From: an uncultured Burkholderiales bacterium
GTDB taxonomy: Bacteria; Pseudomonadota; Gammaproteobacteria; Burkholderiales; Thiobacillaceae
NCBI GenBank assembly: GCA_938038385.1
Contig: CALHRD010000035.1
Span: 1-49,313, forward strand
Direction: 5' to 3'
Length of the DNA stretch: 49,313 nt
The position numbers and the translations under genes were made by a program. A model generated the notes under the pieces. That model searched no databases. It saw nothing but the letters and a program-made list of their open reading frames with translations, and was not told the DNA's origin. Shown here piece after piece: positions 35,049-48,011 of this stretch (its first letter is position 1; the number at the start of each line of letters is the position of its first letter).

Positions 35049-35061
<13 letters not shown>
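34723..35061 (-). CDS. DUF2069 membrane protein
   Basis: A 112-residue inner-membrane protein with about three to four hydrophobic helices. RPYTYRWASLLIWLYVLEAVVRL is the DUF2069 core. No function is known. It overlaps the 3' end of the preceding (upstream) gene by 13 bases and is the last of a three-gene minus-strand unit with a flavin-split-barrel protein and WrbA. DUF2069 genes often lie next to wrbA in beta- and gammaproteobacteria, so this context supports the call. Confidence 0.85.
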
Positions 35062-36367
<1,306 letters not shown>

Positions 36368-36441
36368 CTACCGGATGACCGGTGACGTGGCGACCGCCTG
36401 GGGTTTGTTGCAAAATCCGGGTTTTGCTCCGTGCTTTCGAC

Positions 36442-37605
36442 ATGAATCTGCACGAATATCAGGCCAAGGCGGTACTCGATGAGTATGGCATCGCCATCCC
36501 GTGCGGCAGGGTCGTCGAGGACGCCGACCAATGCGCCGCCGCTGCGGGCGAGCTGGGCGGCGGTCCCTGGGTGGTCAAGGCGCAGGTGCATGCAGGCGGG
36601 CGGGGCAAGGCGGGCGGCGTGCGGCTTTGCCGCAGTATCGAGGAGCTGACCGAGGCGGCGCGCGCCCTGCTGGGCAGCCGGCTCGTCACCTATCAGAACG
36701 CGCCGGATGGCCAGCCGGTGAGTCGGCTGCTCGTCGAAGAGACGCTGCCCATCGCCCACGAACTCTACCTCTCCTTCACCGTCGACCGTGCCGCAGAGCG
36801 GGTCGGCATCGTCGCCTCCAGCGCCGGCGGCATGGATATCGAGGAGGTCGCCGCGCGCGAACCGGACCGGGTCCTGCGCGAGACGGTGCATCCGGTCGTC
36901 GGCCTGATGGACTACCAGGGCCGCAATCTCGCCTTCGGGCTTGGCCTCTCGGGCGGACTGGTGGCGGCCTTTATACAGCTCGTCAAGGCGCTTTATCGCG
37001 TCTTCATGGACAAGGACCTCGCCCTGTTGGAGGTGAACCCGCTGGTGGTCACGCAGGATGGTCGGCTGCTGCCACTGGACTGCAAGATGGTCGTGGACGA
37101 CAACGCATTGTGGCGGCAAAAACCGTTTGCCGCGATGATGGACACCAGCCAGATGGACCCCAAGGAGGCCGAGGCGCATGCCCACCATGTCAACTACATC
37201 GCGCTCGACGGCGACATCGGCTGCATGGTCAACGGCGCCGGGCTGGCCATGGCCACCATGGACCTGATCCAGCTCTCGGGCGGCCGTCCGGCGAACTTTC
37301 TGGATGTCGGCGGCGGCGCCACCGCCGACTCGGTGGCCGAGGCCTTCCGCATCATACTCGCCGATCCCAAGGTGAAGGCGGTGCTTATCAACATCTTCGG
37401 CGGCATCGTGCGCTGCGACCTGATCGCCGAGGGGATCGTCCAGGCGGTGCAGAAGGTGGGGGTGAACGTACCCGTGGTGGTGCGTCTGGAGGGCACCAAC
37501 GCCGAGCAGGGCAGGGCCCTGCTGGCCAACTCGGGTCTCGCCATCATCGCCGCCGAGGACCTGACCGACGCGGCGCGGCAGGTGGTGGCGGAGGCGAGGC
37601 GATAG
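36442..37605 (+). CDS. sucC: Succinate-CoA ligase (ADP-forming), beta subunit
   Basis: A 387-residue ATP-grasp subunit of the TCA-cycle enzyme. [34 protein letters not shown] and EVNPLVV are family motifs, and [11 protein letters not shown] marks the CoA/phosphate interface. The ATG at 36442 gives the standard N-terminus, although the frame is open to 36382. sucD follows after 12 bases. The 2-oxoglutarate dehydrogenase genes are not nearby. Malate-CoA ligase relatives exist, but the motif set is that of SucC. Confidence 0.96.
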   Translation: MNLHEYQAKAVLDEYGIAIPCGRVVEDADQCAAAAGELGGGPWVVKAQVHAGGRGKAGGVRLCRSIEELTEAARALLGSRLVTYQNAPDGQPVSRLLVEETLPIAHELYLSFTVDRAAERVGIVASSAGGMDIEEVAAREPDRVLRETVHPVVGLMDYQGRNLAFGLGLSGGLVAAFIQLVKALYRVFMDKDLALLEVNPLVVTQDGRLLPLDCKMVVDDNALWRQKPFAAMMDTSQMDPKEAEAHAHHVNYIALDGDIGCMVNGAGLAMATMDLIQLSGGRPANFLDVGGGATADSVAEAFRIILADPKVKAVLINIFGGIVRCDLIAEGIVQAVQKVGVNVPVVVRLEGTNAEQGRALLANSGLAIIAAEDLTDAARQVVAEARR

Positions 37606-37617
37606 GAGGGCCTTTCA

Positions 37618-38508
37618 GTGAGCATATTGGTGGACAAGGACACCCGCGTCATCTGCCAGGGCTTCACCGGCAAACAGGGCACGTTCCATTCCGAACAGGC
37701 GATCCGCTACGGCACGCGTATGGTGGGAGGCGTCACACCGGGCAAGGGCGGGCAGACCCACCTCGGCCTGCCTGTGTTCGACACCGTGCGCGACGCCGTG
37801 CGCGCGACGGGGGCGCAGGCGAGCATGATCTACGTGCCGGCGGCCTATGCCGCCGACAGCATCCTCGAGGCGGCGGCGGCCGGTATCCGGGTCATCGCCT
37901 GCATCACGGAGGGTATCCCGGTGCGGGACATGATCAACGTCAAGGCAGCGCTCGAGGACACCGGCGCGCGGCTCATCGGCCCCAACTGTCCCGGCGTGAT
38001 CACCCCGGGTGCGTGCAAGATCGGCATCATGCCGGGTTTCATCCACCAGCCGGGCAAGGTCGGCATCGTCTCGCGCTCCGGCACCCTCACCTACGAGGCG
38101 GTGTGGCAGACCACCCGCCTGGGGCTGGGACAGTCCACCTGCGTCGGTATCGGCGGCGACCCGATCAAGGGCATGGACTTCATCGACTGCCTTGAACTGT
38201 TCGAGCAGGACGCGCAGACCGAGGCCATCGTCCTGGTGGGCGAGATCGGCGGCACCGCCGAGGAAGCGGCGGCGGAGTTCATCCGGTCCCAGGTCAGCAA
38301 GCCGGTGGCGGCCTACATTGCCGGCCTGACCGCGCCCAAGGGCAAGCGCATGGGGCATGCGGGCGCCATCATCGCCGGCGGCAAGGGCACGGCGGCGGAG
38401 AAGATCGCCGCCTTGCAGGCGGCGGGGGTGCGGGTGGCCGAGAGCCCGGCGGCCATCGGCGAGGCCGTGGTTCAGGCCCTGGCGTGCCGGGATCGGCAGC
38501 AGCCATGA
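37618..38508 (+). CDS. sucD: Succinate-CoA ligase (ADP-forming), alpha subunit
   Basis: A 296-residue subunit. [33 protein letters not shown] is the CoA-binding opening, and [17 protein letters not shown] contains the phosphorylated active-site His. [20 protein letters not shown] is also standard. The start is GTG at 37618 with GGAGGG before it. It shares ATGA with holC. Length is slightly above E. coli SucD (289) through the C-terminus. Confidence 0.97.
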   Translation: MSILVDKDTRVICQGFTGKQGTFHSEQAIRYGTRMVGGVTPGKGGQTHLGLPVFDTVRDAVRATGAQASMIYVPAAYAADSILEAAAAGIRVIACITEGIPVRDMINVKAALEDTGARLIGPNCPGVITPGACKIGIMPGFIHQPGKVGIVSRSGTLTYEAVWQTTRLGLGQSTCVGIGGDPIKGMDFIDCLELFEQDAQTEAIVLVGEIGGTAEEAAAEFIRSQVSKPVAAYIAGLTAPKGKRMGHAGAIIAGGKGTAAEKIAALQAAGVRVAESPAAIGEAVVQALACRDRQQP

Positions 38509-38927
38509 CACGGGTGGATTTCTACTTCAATGCCGGGGGCAAGTCCGATGTGGCCATGCGTCTGGCGGCCAAGGCCTACCAGTCCGGACGACACTCCCTC
38601 TTGTACACCGGGGACGTGGCGCTTGCGGCGGAAATCGATGCAGGCCTGTGGACCGCCCGGCAACTGTCTTTCATCCCGCACGTGCGTTGCGGTCATCCGC
38701 TGGCGGCCAGGACGCCGGTCCTGATCGGTACACACCCGGACGAACTGGCATCCTGCGACGTGTTGATCAATCTGACCCCAGAGCCCCCCGCCTGCTTCAG
38801 CCGTTTCGACCGGCTCATCGAGATCGTCACTGCCGACGAGACGGATCGCCTCCAGGCCCGCAGCCGCTTCCGTTTCTATCAGGAGCGGGGTTATGCCCTG
38901 GAGACCCATGACCTGAACCGGAAGTAG
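38505..38927 (+). CDS. holC: DNA polymerase III subunit chi
   Basis: A 140-residue protein that links the clamp loader to single-stranded-DNA-binding protein. [56 protein letters not shown] and [22 protein letters not shown] are HolC features. The ATG at 38505 overlaps the sucD stop. In betaproteobacteria holC usually precedes valS, separated by one small gene, exactly as here; there pepA more often precedes it, so sucD upstream is a local difference. Confidence 0.92.
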   Translation: MTRVDFYFNAGGKSDVAMRLAAKAYQSGRHSLLYTGDVALAAEIDAGLWTARQLSFIPHVRCGHPLAARTPVLIGTHPDELASCDVLINLTPEPPACFSRFDRLIEIVTADETDRLQARSRFRFYQERGYALETHDLNRK

Positions 38928-38929
38928 CG

Positions 38930-39319
38930 ATGGCGGACGACAACCAGGACATCTTCGGCAAGATCGACGCCCTGCTGGAAAAGCGGGCCGGATTCGGTTC
39001 GGGTGACACGCACCGATACGCCGATGACGATTTCCCGCTGCTGACCGAAGTGGTGGAGCGGCAGTCGGGCAATCCGCCCGTGCAGGACAGGCGTCATGCC
39101 GAGCGCCGTCAGGGCGAGCGGCGCCAGGGGGCATTGGGCCGGCTGGAGGCCCCGCGTTCCACGCTGACCGATGAGCAGTTCAGTCGTTTCCTGGCCCGGT
39201 TCGAACAGAAGCTGGAGGACCTCTTCATCCGCCAACAACTGCGTATCGAGGAGGCCGTCCGTCGGGCCCTGGAGGCCCGGGGCGGGAATGCCCGAGACAA
39301 AGCGTCCGACCCGCTATAA
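38930..39319 (+). CDS. Small conserved protein between holC and valS, unknown
   Basis: A 129-residue hydrophilic protein. The middle (about 50-70) is very rich in Arg, Gln and Glu (RRHAERRQGERRQG), and the C-terminal third (about 78-120) forms an amphipathic helix (FSRFLARFEQKLEDLFIRQQLRIEEAVRRALEA). No catalytic motif, signal or membrane segment is seen. It starts two bases after holC. A protein of similar length occupies the same place in related genomes (recollection, not tested). Its stop codon overlaps a TATAAT that may serve valS. Confidence 0.8.
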   Translation: MADDNQDIFGKIDALLEKRAGFGSGDTHRYADDDFPLLTEVVERQSGNPPVQDRRHAERRQGERRQGALGRLEAPRSTLTDEQFSRFLARFEQKLEDLFIRQQLRIEEAVRRALEARGGNARDKASDPL

Positions 39320-39489
39320 TCCAGCCGCTGCGCGACATACCGCTGTTTGCGACCATCGAACATACCCGCGTGCACAGCGATGACACCCATGCAGCGGATC
39401 GTGTCATGGCCGAGCTACGCGCATCTGGGGGCTGGATCAGACCGTGCAGTTCCAACCCCCTCCAAGGATAAACGGGATCGTTTTTCATC

Positions 39490-42228
39490 ATGGAATTGGC
39501 CAAAAGCTTCGAACCTCACGACATAGAACAACGCTGGTACGCACGCTGGGAGGGCGCCGGCTGGTTCGACATGGGCACGCGCGAGGGGGTGCCGTCCTAC
39601 TGCATCATGCTGCCGCCGCCGAACGTGACCGGTACCCTGCACATGGGGCATGCCTTCCAGCATACGCTGATGGATGCGCTCATCCGCTATCACCGCATGC
39701 GTGGCGACAACACGCTCTGGCAGCCGGGCACCGATCATGCCGGCATCGCCACCCAGATCGTGGTCGAACGCCAGCTCGACGCCGAGGGCCTCACCCGTCA
39801 TGACCTGGGGCGGGAGAAATTCGTCGAGCGGGTGTGGGCCTGGAAGGAACAGTCCGGCTCGACCATCACCCGGCAGATGCGCCGGCTCGGCACCTCGCCG
39901 GACTGGAGCCGCGAGCGATTCACCATGGACGAGGGCCTGTCGCGGGCGGTCACCGAGGTCTTCGTGCGCCTCTACAACGAGGGTCTGATCTATCGCGGCA
40001 AGCGCCTGGTGAACTGGGACCCCGTGCTCCAGACGGCGGTGTCCGACCTCGAGGTGGTGAACCAGGAGGAGGACGGTTTCATCTGGGAGATCGCCTATCC
40101 CATCGAGGGCAGCGAGGACAGGCTGGTGGTGGCCACCACCCGGCCGGAAACCCTGCTCGGCGACACCGCCGTGGCGGTGCACCCCGAGGACGAGCGCTAC
40201 CGGCACCTGGTCGGGCGCCATGTGCGCCTGCCGGTGGCCGAGCGCAACATCCCCATCATCGCCGACGAGTATGTCGAGCGTGAGTTCGGCACCGGCGTGG
40301 TCAAGATCACCCCGGCGCACGATTTCAACGACTGGCAGGTCGGCCAGCGGCATCACCTGCCCGCCATCAATGTGCTGACCCTGGATGCCCGGATCAACGA
40401 GTTCGGCCCCGCCGAATACCAGGGCCTGGACCGCTACGTCGCGCGCGAGAAGATCCTGCAGGAACTGCAGGCAAGGGGTCTGCTGATGTCGGCCAGACCG
40501 CACAGACTGATGATCCCGCGCGGCGACCGCAGCGGCGCGGTCATCGAGCCCATGCTCACCGACCAGTGGTACATGGCCATGCAGGGGCTGGCGAAGCGCG
40601 CCCTCGATGTCGTCGAGACGGGGGAGCTCAGGTTCGTGCCGCCGAACTGGACCACCACCTACCGCCAGTGGCTGGAGAACATCCAGGACTGGTGCATCTC
40701 GCGCCAGCTCTGGTGGGGTCACCGCATCCCGGCCTGGTACGACGAGCAGGGCAACGTCTATGTCGCCCGCAACGAGACCATCGCCCGCCAACTGGCCGGT
40801 GGGCGCGAGCTCCGCCAGGACGAGGACGTGCTCGACACCTGGTTCTCCTCCGCGCTGTGGCCTTTCTCCACCCTGGGCTGGCCCGAGGACACGCCGGAGC
40901 TGCGGCGCTACCTGCCCACCTCGGTGTTGGTCACCGGCTTCGACATCATCTTCTTCTGGGTGGCGCGCATGGTGATGATGAGCCTGCACTTCACCGGCAA
41001 GGTCCCCTTCCGCGAGGTGTACATCACCGGTCTGGTGCGGGACGCACACGGCAACAAGATGAGCAAGTCGAAGGGCAACATCCTCGACCCCATCGACCTC
41101 ATCGACGGCATCGATCTGGAAGGGCTGGTGAAAAAACGCACCACGGGGCTGATGAACCCGAAACAGGCCGAGGCCATCGAGCGCGCCACGCGCCAGGAAT
41201 TCCCGAATGGCATCCCCGCTTTCGGCACCGACGCCCTGCGCTTCACCTTCGCCTCGCTCGCCTCGCATGGGCGCGACATCAAGTTCGACCTCAACCGCTG
41301 CGACGGTTACCGCAACTTCTGCAACAAGCTGTGGAACGCCACCCGCTTCGTGCTGATGAACTGCGAGGGCCAGGACACGGGCCTGGACGAGGCGCTGCCG
41401 CTGGAGTTCTCCTTCGTCGATCGCTGGGTCCTTGGCCGCCTCGAGGAGGCCAAGGCGGCGGTGCTGGAGGGCTATGCCCAGTATCGCTTCGATCAGATCG
41501 CGCGCGCCATCTACGAGTTCGCCTGGGACGAATACTGCGACTGGTACGTCGAACTCGCCAAGGTGCAGCTCGCCGGCGGTTCGGAGGCGGCCAAACGCGC
41601 AACGCGGCGCACGCTGGTGCGGGTGTTGGAGGAGCTCCTGCGCCTGGCCCATCCCATCATCCCGTTCATCACCGAAGAGCTGTGGCAGAAGGTGGCGCCG
41701 CTGGCAGGTCACACCGGGGTCAGCGTCATGCTGGCACCCTATCCCGAGCCGCGTCCGGAGCGCTCCGATGCCGCTGCGCATGCGGAGATGGATACCCTCA
41801 AGGCCTTGATCAACGCCTGTCGTAACCTGCGCGGCGAGATGGGCGTCTCGCCGGCGCAGAAGCTGCCGCTGATCGTGCAGGGCGATGCCGAACGCGCGGC
41901 CGTCTATGCCCCCTATATGCGGCTGCTGGCCCGTCTGTCCGAGGTCCGGGCCGTCGCTTGCCTGCCCGAATCCGATGCACCGCTGGCGCTGGTGGGCGAT
42001 TGGCGGCTGATGCTCGGGGTCGAGGTCGACCGCGAGGCGGAGATCGTGCGCCTCGACAAGGAGATCGCGCGCCTTGCCAGCGACATGGCCCGTGCGCAGG
42101 CCAAGCTGGCCAATCCCGCCTTTGTCGCGAAGGCGCCGCCGGCGGTGGTCGATCAGGAACGCATGCGCCTGGCGGACATCGCCGCCACCCTGGACAAGGT
42201 CAGGGCGCAGCGGCAGCGGTTGGGTTGA
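39490..42228 (+). CDS. valS: Valine-tRNA ligase
   Basis: A 912-residue class I aminoacyl-tRNA synthetase. HMGH at 51-54 and KMSKS at 523-527 are the ATP-binding signatures. The editing (CP1) domain has [23 protein letters not shown] and [17 protein letters not shown]-terminal coiled coil (about 855-910) is the ValRS tRNA-binding tail. A perfect -10 TATAAT (39315-39320) overlaps the previous gene's stop, with only a poor -35; the 163-base leader that would result holds no clear T-box. The intergenic 39320-39489 otherwise shows nothing definite. Confidence 0.98.
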   Translation: MELAKSFEPHDIEQRWYARWEGAGWFDMGTREGVPSYCIMLPPPNVTGTLHMGHAFQHTLMDALIRYHRMRGDNTLWQPGTDHAGIATQIVVERQLDAEGLTRHDLGREKFVERVWAWKEQSGSTITRQMRRLGTSPDWSRERFTMDEGLSRAVTEVFVRLYNEGLIYRGKRLVNWDPVLQTAVSDLEVVNQEEDGFIWEIAYPIEGSEDRLVVATTRPETLLGDTAVAVHPEDERYRHLVGRHVRLPVAERNIPIIADEYVEREFGTGVVKITPAHDFNDWQVGQRHHLPAINVLTLDARINEFGPAEYQGLDRYVAREKILQELQARGLLMSARPHRLMIPRGDRSGAVIEPMLTDQWYMAMQGLAKRALDVVETGELRFVPPNWTTTYRQWLENIQDWCISRQLWWGHRIPAWYDEQGNVYVARNETIARQLAGGRELRQDEDVLDTWFSSALWPFSTLGWPEDTPELRRYLPTSVLVTGFDIIFFWVARMVMMSLHFTGKVPFREVYITGLVRDAHGNKMSKSKGNILDPIDLIDGIDLEGLVKKRTTGLMNPKQAEAIERATRQEFPNGIPAFGTDALRFTFASLASHGRDIKFDLNRCDGYRNFCNKLWNATRFVLMNCEGQDTGLDEALPLEFSFVDRWVLGRLEEAKAAVLEGYAQYRFDQIARAIYEFAWDEYCDWYVELAKVQLAGGSEAAKRATRRTLVRVLEELLRLAHPIIPFITEELWQKVAPLAGHTGVSVMLAPYPEPRPERSDAAAHAEMDTLKALINACRNLRGEMGVSPAQKLPLIVQGDAERAAVYAPYMRLLARLSEVRAVACLPESDAPLALVGDWRLMLGVEVDREAEIVRLDKEIARLASDMARAQAKLANPAFVAKAPPAVVDQERMRLADIAATLDKVRAQRQRLG

Positions 42229-42244
42229 GGCTCGCGAGCGGGCG

Positions 42245-42619
42245 ATGAGCTGGATGAGGCAATTCCGGGAGCTCGCCGATGCCATGGCGACCGCGAAATT
42301 CTGGTATACCCTGCTGGGTGTGCTGGCGGCCCTGCTGATCTGGTTCTATCTCTTCTATCTGGCGGTCAAGCACCTGGACACCAGCCTGTCCATGCATTCG
42401 ACCTTCTGCGACAGCCACGAGAAACGCAACTGGCACATCCTGGTGATCACGCTGCTCACACCCCTGTTCCTGGTCGGCGTGCTGGGGGTGATCGGCGAGT
42501 GGATGTCATTCATCGACAACCGGCACAAGGGGCGCAAGACCGCGCTCAAGCCGCTGGTCCTGTTCCTGGTGTTGATGCAGGTCACGGCCCTGTTCATCCT
42601 CATCGCGCTCAACTGTTGA
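42245..42619 (+). CDS. Small membrane protein after valS, unknown
   Basis: A 124-residue protein with three hydrophobic segments (about 20-42, 66-86 and 102-122), probably in the inner membrane with a His/Asp/Lys-rich loop (SFCDSHEKRNWH-like, 50-63) between the first two. No known family is recognised. It starts 16 bases after valS and could be co-transcribed. It converges with the DUF3617-like gene, eight bases away. Confidence 0.75.
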   Translation: MSWMRQFRELADAMATAKFWYTLLGVLAALLIWFYLFYLAVKHLDTSLSMHSTFCDSHEKRNWHILVITLLTPLFLVGVLGVIGEWMSFIDNRHKGRKTALKPLVLFLVLMQVTALFILIALNC

Positions 42620-42627
42620 GTTTCCGG

Positions 42628-43101
42628 TCAAGGTGCCGGGCATGGCCCCAGAAGGGTGGCGCGGGTGTATTCCGTGTAGCTCAGGAGGGCGTGTTCACGG
42701 CTGCGGATCTCCATGTCGAAGCGCCTCTCCCCCCTCCACGTCAGCTTCACGTCCACCGGCACCGGCTGCCCGGGTACCCACTTCAGCCGGCACTCTCCAC
42801 TCAGCAGATAGCCGTCTGGCAGTGGGCGTTCGGAGTTTACGCTACAGCCCTTGCGGGCAATCCAGTCGAGCAGGTGCCGGCGCGGATCGGAGCCCATGCA
42901 GGTCTCACTCTTGCCATCCTCCTTGTATTTCCAGGACAGGGGCTTGAACTTGCCCGAGCGCTGGTAAGCGAACTCCCACAACCCCTGCTGGATGCGGGCT
43001 GACAAGGTGTTGACGGCCGCCTCCTGGGCAACGGACGACAGGGGCGACAGCGGGAGGGCGGTGACCAGGAGGAGGGCGGGGATCGTTTTGCTGCGGGCCA
43101 A
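42628..43101 (-). CDS. Secreted protein with DUF3617-like region
   Basis: A 157-residue exported protein. A signal peptide (about 1-22, ending near SVAQEA) precedes a domain with GLWEFAYQR, a CMGSD and late CS and CRL positions, which fits DUF3617 (GLWE opening, paired Cys). No function is known. I chose the TTG at 43101 because it starts right at a signal peptide; the frame is open further upstream, but that part is antisense-type noise over the proB end. The ribosome-binding site is weak, so the start is uncertain. It is downstream of proB and may be a separate unit. Confidence 0.65.
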   Translation of the reverse strand: MARSKTIPALLLVTALPLSPLSSVAQEAAVNTLSARIQQGLWEFAYQRSGKFKPLSWKYKEDGKSETCMGSDPRRHLLDWIARKGCSVNSERPLPDGYLLSGECRLKWVPGQPVPVDVKLTWRGERRFDMEIRSREHALLSYTEYTRATLLGPCPAP

Positions 43102-43243
43102 GTTTTCGTCTCTGTTCTGTGTCGCCGTTTTTTCAGACCCACTTCTACCGACATGGTTGCGATGGCGCCGGGAAATGCAGAATGACACGGATACCGCGCC
43201 CGCGGCAGGCCTATCTGCCTGCGCTGCAAGCCGGAGCTTCCCC

Positions 43244-45486
<2,243 letters not shown>

Positions 45487-45503
45487 GCAGCCAGTGTCAG
45501 TCC

Positions 45504-45767
45504 TCAGGCTTGCACGGGCACGATGCTGACCGTGCGGCGTTTGAGCGGACCCTTCACACTGAACTGCACCACGCCGTCGACCAGGGCGAAGAGGGTGAAG
45601 TCCTTGCCCATGCCCACGTTGACGCCGGGGTGGAACTGGGTGCCGCGCTGGCGTACCAGGATGTTTCCGGCCGGCACGAACTGGCCACCGTAACGCTTGA
45701 CGCCCAGCATCTTGGGCTTGGAGTCGCGGCCGTTGCGGGAGCTGCCGCCTGCTTTCTTGTGTGCCAT
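45504..45767 (-). CDS. rpmA: 50S ribosomal protein L27
   Basis: An 87-residue ribosomal protein whose N-terminal tail reaches the peptidyl-transferase centre. [28 protein letters not shown] begins as in most proteobacteria, without the cleaved N-terminal extension known from Firmicutes. [19 protein letters not shown] and [15 protein letters not shown] follow. GGAGAACACGCA is the ribosome-binding region. It follows rplU after 16 bases, and a strong terminator follows it. Confidence 0.99.
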   Translation of the reverse strand: MAHKKAGGSSRNGRDSKPKMLGVKRYGGQFVPAGNILVRQRGTQFHPGVNVGMGKDFTLFALVDGVVQFSVKGPLKRRTVSIVPVQA

Positions 45768-45783
45768 TGCGTGTTCTCCTGGT

Positions 45784-46098
45784 TCAGGCTACGGAGATGC
45801 CGTCGATGCGGATCTCGGTGAAGTTTTGGCGGTGGCCCTGCGACTTCTGGTAGTGCTTGCGGCGGCGCATCTTGAAGATCGTCACCTTGTCGCCACGGCC
45901 GTGACCGAGCACCGTCGCCTTGACGCTGGCGCCGGCGACCAGCGGACTGCCGACGGTGACGTCGTCGCCGTCGGCGACCAGCAGGACGTCCTTGATCTCC
46001 ACTTCGCCGCCCACCTCGACGGGCAGACTTTCCACCTTGAGCTTGCCGCCGGCGGCGACCTTGTATTGTTTGCCCCCGGTTTTGATGACCGCGTACAT
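45784..46098 (-). CDS. rplU: 50S ribosomal protein L21
   Basis: A 104-residue ribosomal protein. [26 protein letters not shown] and [33 protein letters not shown] are diagnostic. The open frame extends 26 codons upstream, but the ATG at 46098 with AGCCTGAC before it is the family start. A promoter with perfect TATAAT lies 37 bases upstream. Its upstream region is shared divergently with a sigma factor gene. Confidence 0.99.
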   Translation of the reverse strand: MYAVIKTGGKQYKVAAGGKLKVESLPVEVGGEVEIKDVLLVADGDDVTVGSPLVAGASVKATVLGHGRGDKVTIFKMRRRKHYQKSQGHRQNFTEIRIDGISVA

Positions 46099-46134
46099 GT
46101 CAGGCTCCAGCCAATGTCTATTCGTAAACGTTGC

Positions 46135-46163
46135 ATTATATGCACCCGGCAACGGCATTGCAA
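46135..46163 (-). promoter_or_regulatory. Strong promoter of rplU-rpmA
   Basis: Read on the minus strand: TTGCAA (46163-46158), a 17-bp spacer and a perfect TATAAT (46140-46135). Transcription would begin near 46128, about 30 bases before the rplU ATG. Confidence 0.8.
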
Positions 46164-46233
46164 TCACGCGCCTCATCGGCCGGCATCCAGGACCAGGTTA
46201 TATAGTGCAGGCTTTCATGGCCCGGGTGCACAG

Positions 46234-46800
46234 TTGGCTACACAAGAGGAACTGGACAGATTTCTGGCCCAGGTGGAACGCCGGGCCTACAAGCGTGTCC
46301 TGTACAGCGTCCAGGACCACCACACAGCCCTGGACATCGTCCAGAACGCCATGCTCAAGCTGTGTGAGCGCTACCGCGACAAGCCGGCCGAGGAATGGCC
46401 CATGCTGTTCCAGCGCATCCTGCACAATGCCCTGCTCGATCACCATCGGCGCGCGCGGGTGCGCAATTTCTGGGTCAGCTTGGTCGCGCCGCTGCGCGAC
46501 CGGGACGACGATGCTGCGACGGAGAGTCTCGAGGAGCTGGCATCAGCGGATGCATCCGGTCATGGTCAGGACCCTCTCGATGCTGCCGATGGCAGGCAGG
46601 TCATGGCGGTGATCGAGGCAGCCATCGCCGAATTGCCCCTGCGTCAACGCCAGGCCTTCCTGCTTCGTTATTGGGAGGAGATGGACGTGGCGGAGGTCGC
46701 GCTGGTGATGGGGTGTTCCGCGGGCAGCGTGAAGACCCACAGTCACCGTGCGATCGATGCCTTGGCACGGAAACTCAAGGCGAAGGGGATAGCGTTGTGA
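46234..46800 (+). CDS. Sigma-70 family RNA polymerase sigma factor (RpoE/ECF-like)
   Basis: A 188-residue two-domain sigma factor. Sigma2 (about 10-80) has YKRVLYSVQDHHTALDIVQNAMLKLCERY and PMLFQRILHNALLDHHRR. Sigma4 (about 130-185) has ELPLRQRQAFLLRYWEEMDVAEVALVMGCSAGSVKTHSHRAIDALA. I placed the start at TTG 46234 (MATQEELDRF), since no ATG or GTG fits; homologues start at this place with unusual codons as I remember them. A TATAGT at 46201-46206 may be its -10. It overlaps the DUF3619 gene by four bases, the usual order for this betaproteobacterial group. Confidence 0.87.
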   Translation: MATQEELDRFLAQVERRAYKRVLYSVQDHHTALDIVQNAMLKLCERYRDKPAEEWPMLFQRILHNALLDHHRRARVRNFWVSLVAPLRDRDDDAATESLEELASADASGHGQDPLDAADGRQVMAVIEAAIAELPLRQRQAFLLRYWEEMDVAEVALVMGCSAGSVKTHSHRAIDALARKLKAKGIAL

Positions 46801-47171
46801 ATGAGCGCGAGGAGCGGGATTATGCGGCCCGCATGATGTGCCACCTGAATGCGGGTCTGGACGGGCTGGATCGGAACGTGCTCAAGGCCTTGGCCGCCGC
46901 CCGCCGACATGCCCTCGAGCACCGTTCGGAGGGAGGTGCCGCCTGCCACCGCAGCCCGGTGTCGGGTGACTTCAGGTACGGCATGGCCGCAGTCACCGTC
47001 CTTACCATACTGGCCGCGACGGTGCCGATGTGGTGGCCAGCACAGCGACCAGACGCGCAGGAGACAGGGCATTTGGACATCGGCCTGTTGACCGGCGAGT
47101 TGCCCCCGGCTGCCTACATCGACGAGGATTTTCCTGCATGGCGGCGCTTGCCCGGCTTGTGTCGTTCCTGA
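46797..47171 (+). CDS. DUF3619 membrane protein, possible anti-sigma-type partner
   Basis: A 124-residue protein with one central hydrophobic helix (about 61-80). The N-terminal part (YAARMMCHLNAGLDGLDRNVLKALAAARRHAL) fits DUF3619, which usually follows this sigma-factor type. That position and the single helix suggest an anti-sigma role, but no zinc or ASD motif is seen. The start is GTG at 46797, overlapping the sigma stop. Its stop lies inside the next gene by 34 bases. Confidence 0.78.
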   Translation: MNEREERDYAARMMCHLNAGLDGLDRNVLKALAAARRHALEHRSEGGAACHRSPVSGDFRYGMAAVTVLTILAATVPMWWPAQRPDAQETGHLDIGLLTGELPPAAYIDEDFPAWRRLPGLCRS

Positions 47172-47515
47172 TCCTGGCCAGCCTGGCTACGCTGGCGTAT
47201 GCAGCCGGGGATAGGGAGTGGCATCGGCTCACCGCCGCACAACAGGAAGCGCTCATGCCCCTGGCCTCGATCTGGGCCGAACTGCCGGCCGGACAGCGCG
47301 AGACGCTGCTGAAGTTGGGTTCGGGCTATGACGGGCTGGATGCAAGCGGGCGGCAGCGGTTTCACCGAAGACTGCTGCAATGGACCTTGCTGACACCCGA
47401 GCAACGCCGGCTGGCGCGTGAGAACTATAAACGACTGCTGGACATGCCCGCCGCGCAGCAAGCGCGAATCAGGCAACGCTGGCAGCAGGCATGTGAGCCA
47501 CCGTCCAAGCCCTGA
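47138..47515 (+). CDS. DUF3106 secreted protein
   Basis: A 125-residue exported protein. The signal peptide (1-22, ending TLAYA) is followed by DREWHRLTAAQQEALMPLASIWAELPAGQRETLLKL and QWTLLTPEQRRLARENYKRLLDMPA, the W-x-x-L-x-x-x-Q pattern of DUF3106. The function is unknown; a periplasmic stress or binding role in the sigma-factor operon is possible. It overlaps DUF3619 by 34 bases and the RDD gene by about 23 bases. Confidence 0.85.
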   Translation: MAALARLVSFLILASLATLAYAAGDREWHRLTAAQQEALMPLASIWAELPAGQRETLLKLGSGYDGLDASGRQRFHRRLLQWTLLTPEQRRLARENYKRLLDMPAAQQARIRQRWQQACEPPSKP

Positions 47516-48011
47516 AAACGTGGTCGAGAACGAGCGGGCGCAGGCGTTGCCGAAGCCGGGGCTGGCGCGCAGGTTGGCCAGCCTGGTCTATGAGGCGCTG
47601 CTGCTGGTTGCCCTGGTCATCGTCGCCAGTTTCCCGCTCGCCCCATTGTTGCAAGCCTTGCCGCAACCCTGGTCCAGGCTGTTCCATCAGGCTTACCTGC
47701 TCGGACTGTGCGGTGTCTATCTGGTCTGGTTCTGGCGTCACGGCGGCCAGACCCTGGCGATGAAGACGTGGCGACTGCGGCTCGTCAGCAAGGCGGGCGG
47801 TCCGGTGAGGCTTGGTCAGGCCTGGCTGCGTTACGGGCTGGCCGTCCTCGGCCTGGTGGGGTTGGGTATCGGTTTCCTGTGGGCGCTGTGGGACCGGGAT
47901 CGGCAATTCCTGCACGACCGGCTGGCAGGTACCCGCCTGGTGCATTCACCTGCGTTCGACCCGCCAAAGGGCGAAGGCTGCGCCCAGGCTGAAAACGACC
48001 AGAGCGGATAG
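47493..48011 (+). CDS. RDD family membrane protein
   Basis: A 172-residue inner-membrane protein with the RDD pattern: Arg near the start of the first helix (LARRLASLVYEALLLVALV), two or three helices, then GGQTLAMKTWRLRLVSKAGG and the late D-R-x-x-x-F-L-H-D-R-L-A-G-T motif. Function is mostly unknown; some members exchange ions. GTG 47493 is the likely start, and GTG 47520 is an alternative. The last 66 bases overlap the convergent lptG, which is unusual for two real genes. Confidence 0.87.
   Translation: MSHRPSPENVVENERAQALPKPGLARRLASLVYEALLLVALVIVASFPLAPLLQALPQPWSRLFHQAYLLGLCGVYLVWFWRHGGQTLAMKTWRLRLVSKAGGPVRLGQAWLRYGLAVLGLVGLGIGFLWALWDRDRQFLHDRLAGTRLVHSPAFDPPKGEGCAQAENDQSG

Noticed and set aside
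39316-39471. About 50-codon protein-like frame between the unknown gene and valS, right after a TATAAT
   Set aside because: No ATG, GTG or TTG near its beginning and no recognised family; a leaderless non-canonical start would have to be assumed.
39415-42285. A 956-codon open frame on the minus strand opposite valS
   Set aside because: It is antisense to a perfect valS, has the low-complexity composition (His, Asp, Gly, Leu, Arg) of mirrored GC-rich codons, no domain and no ribosome-binding site.
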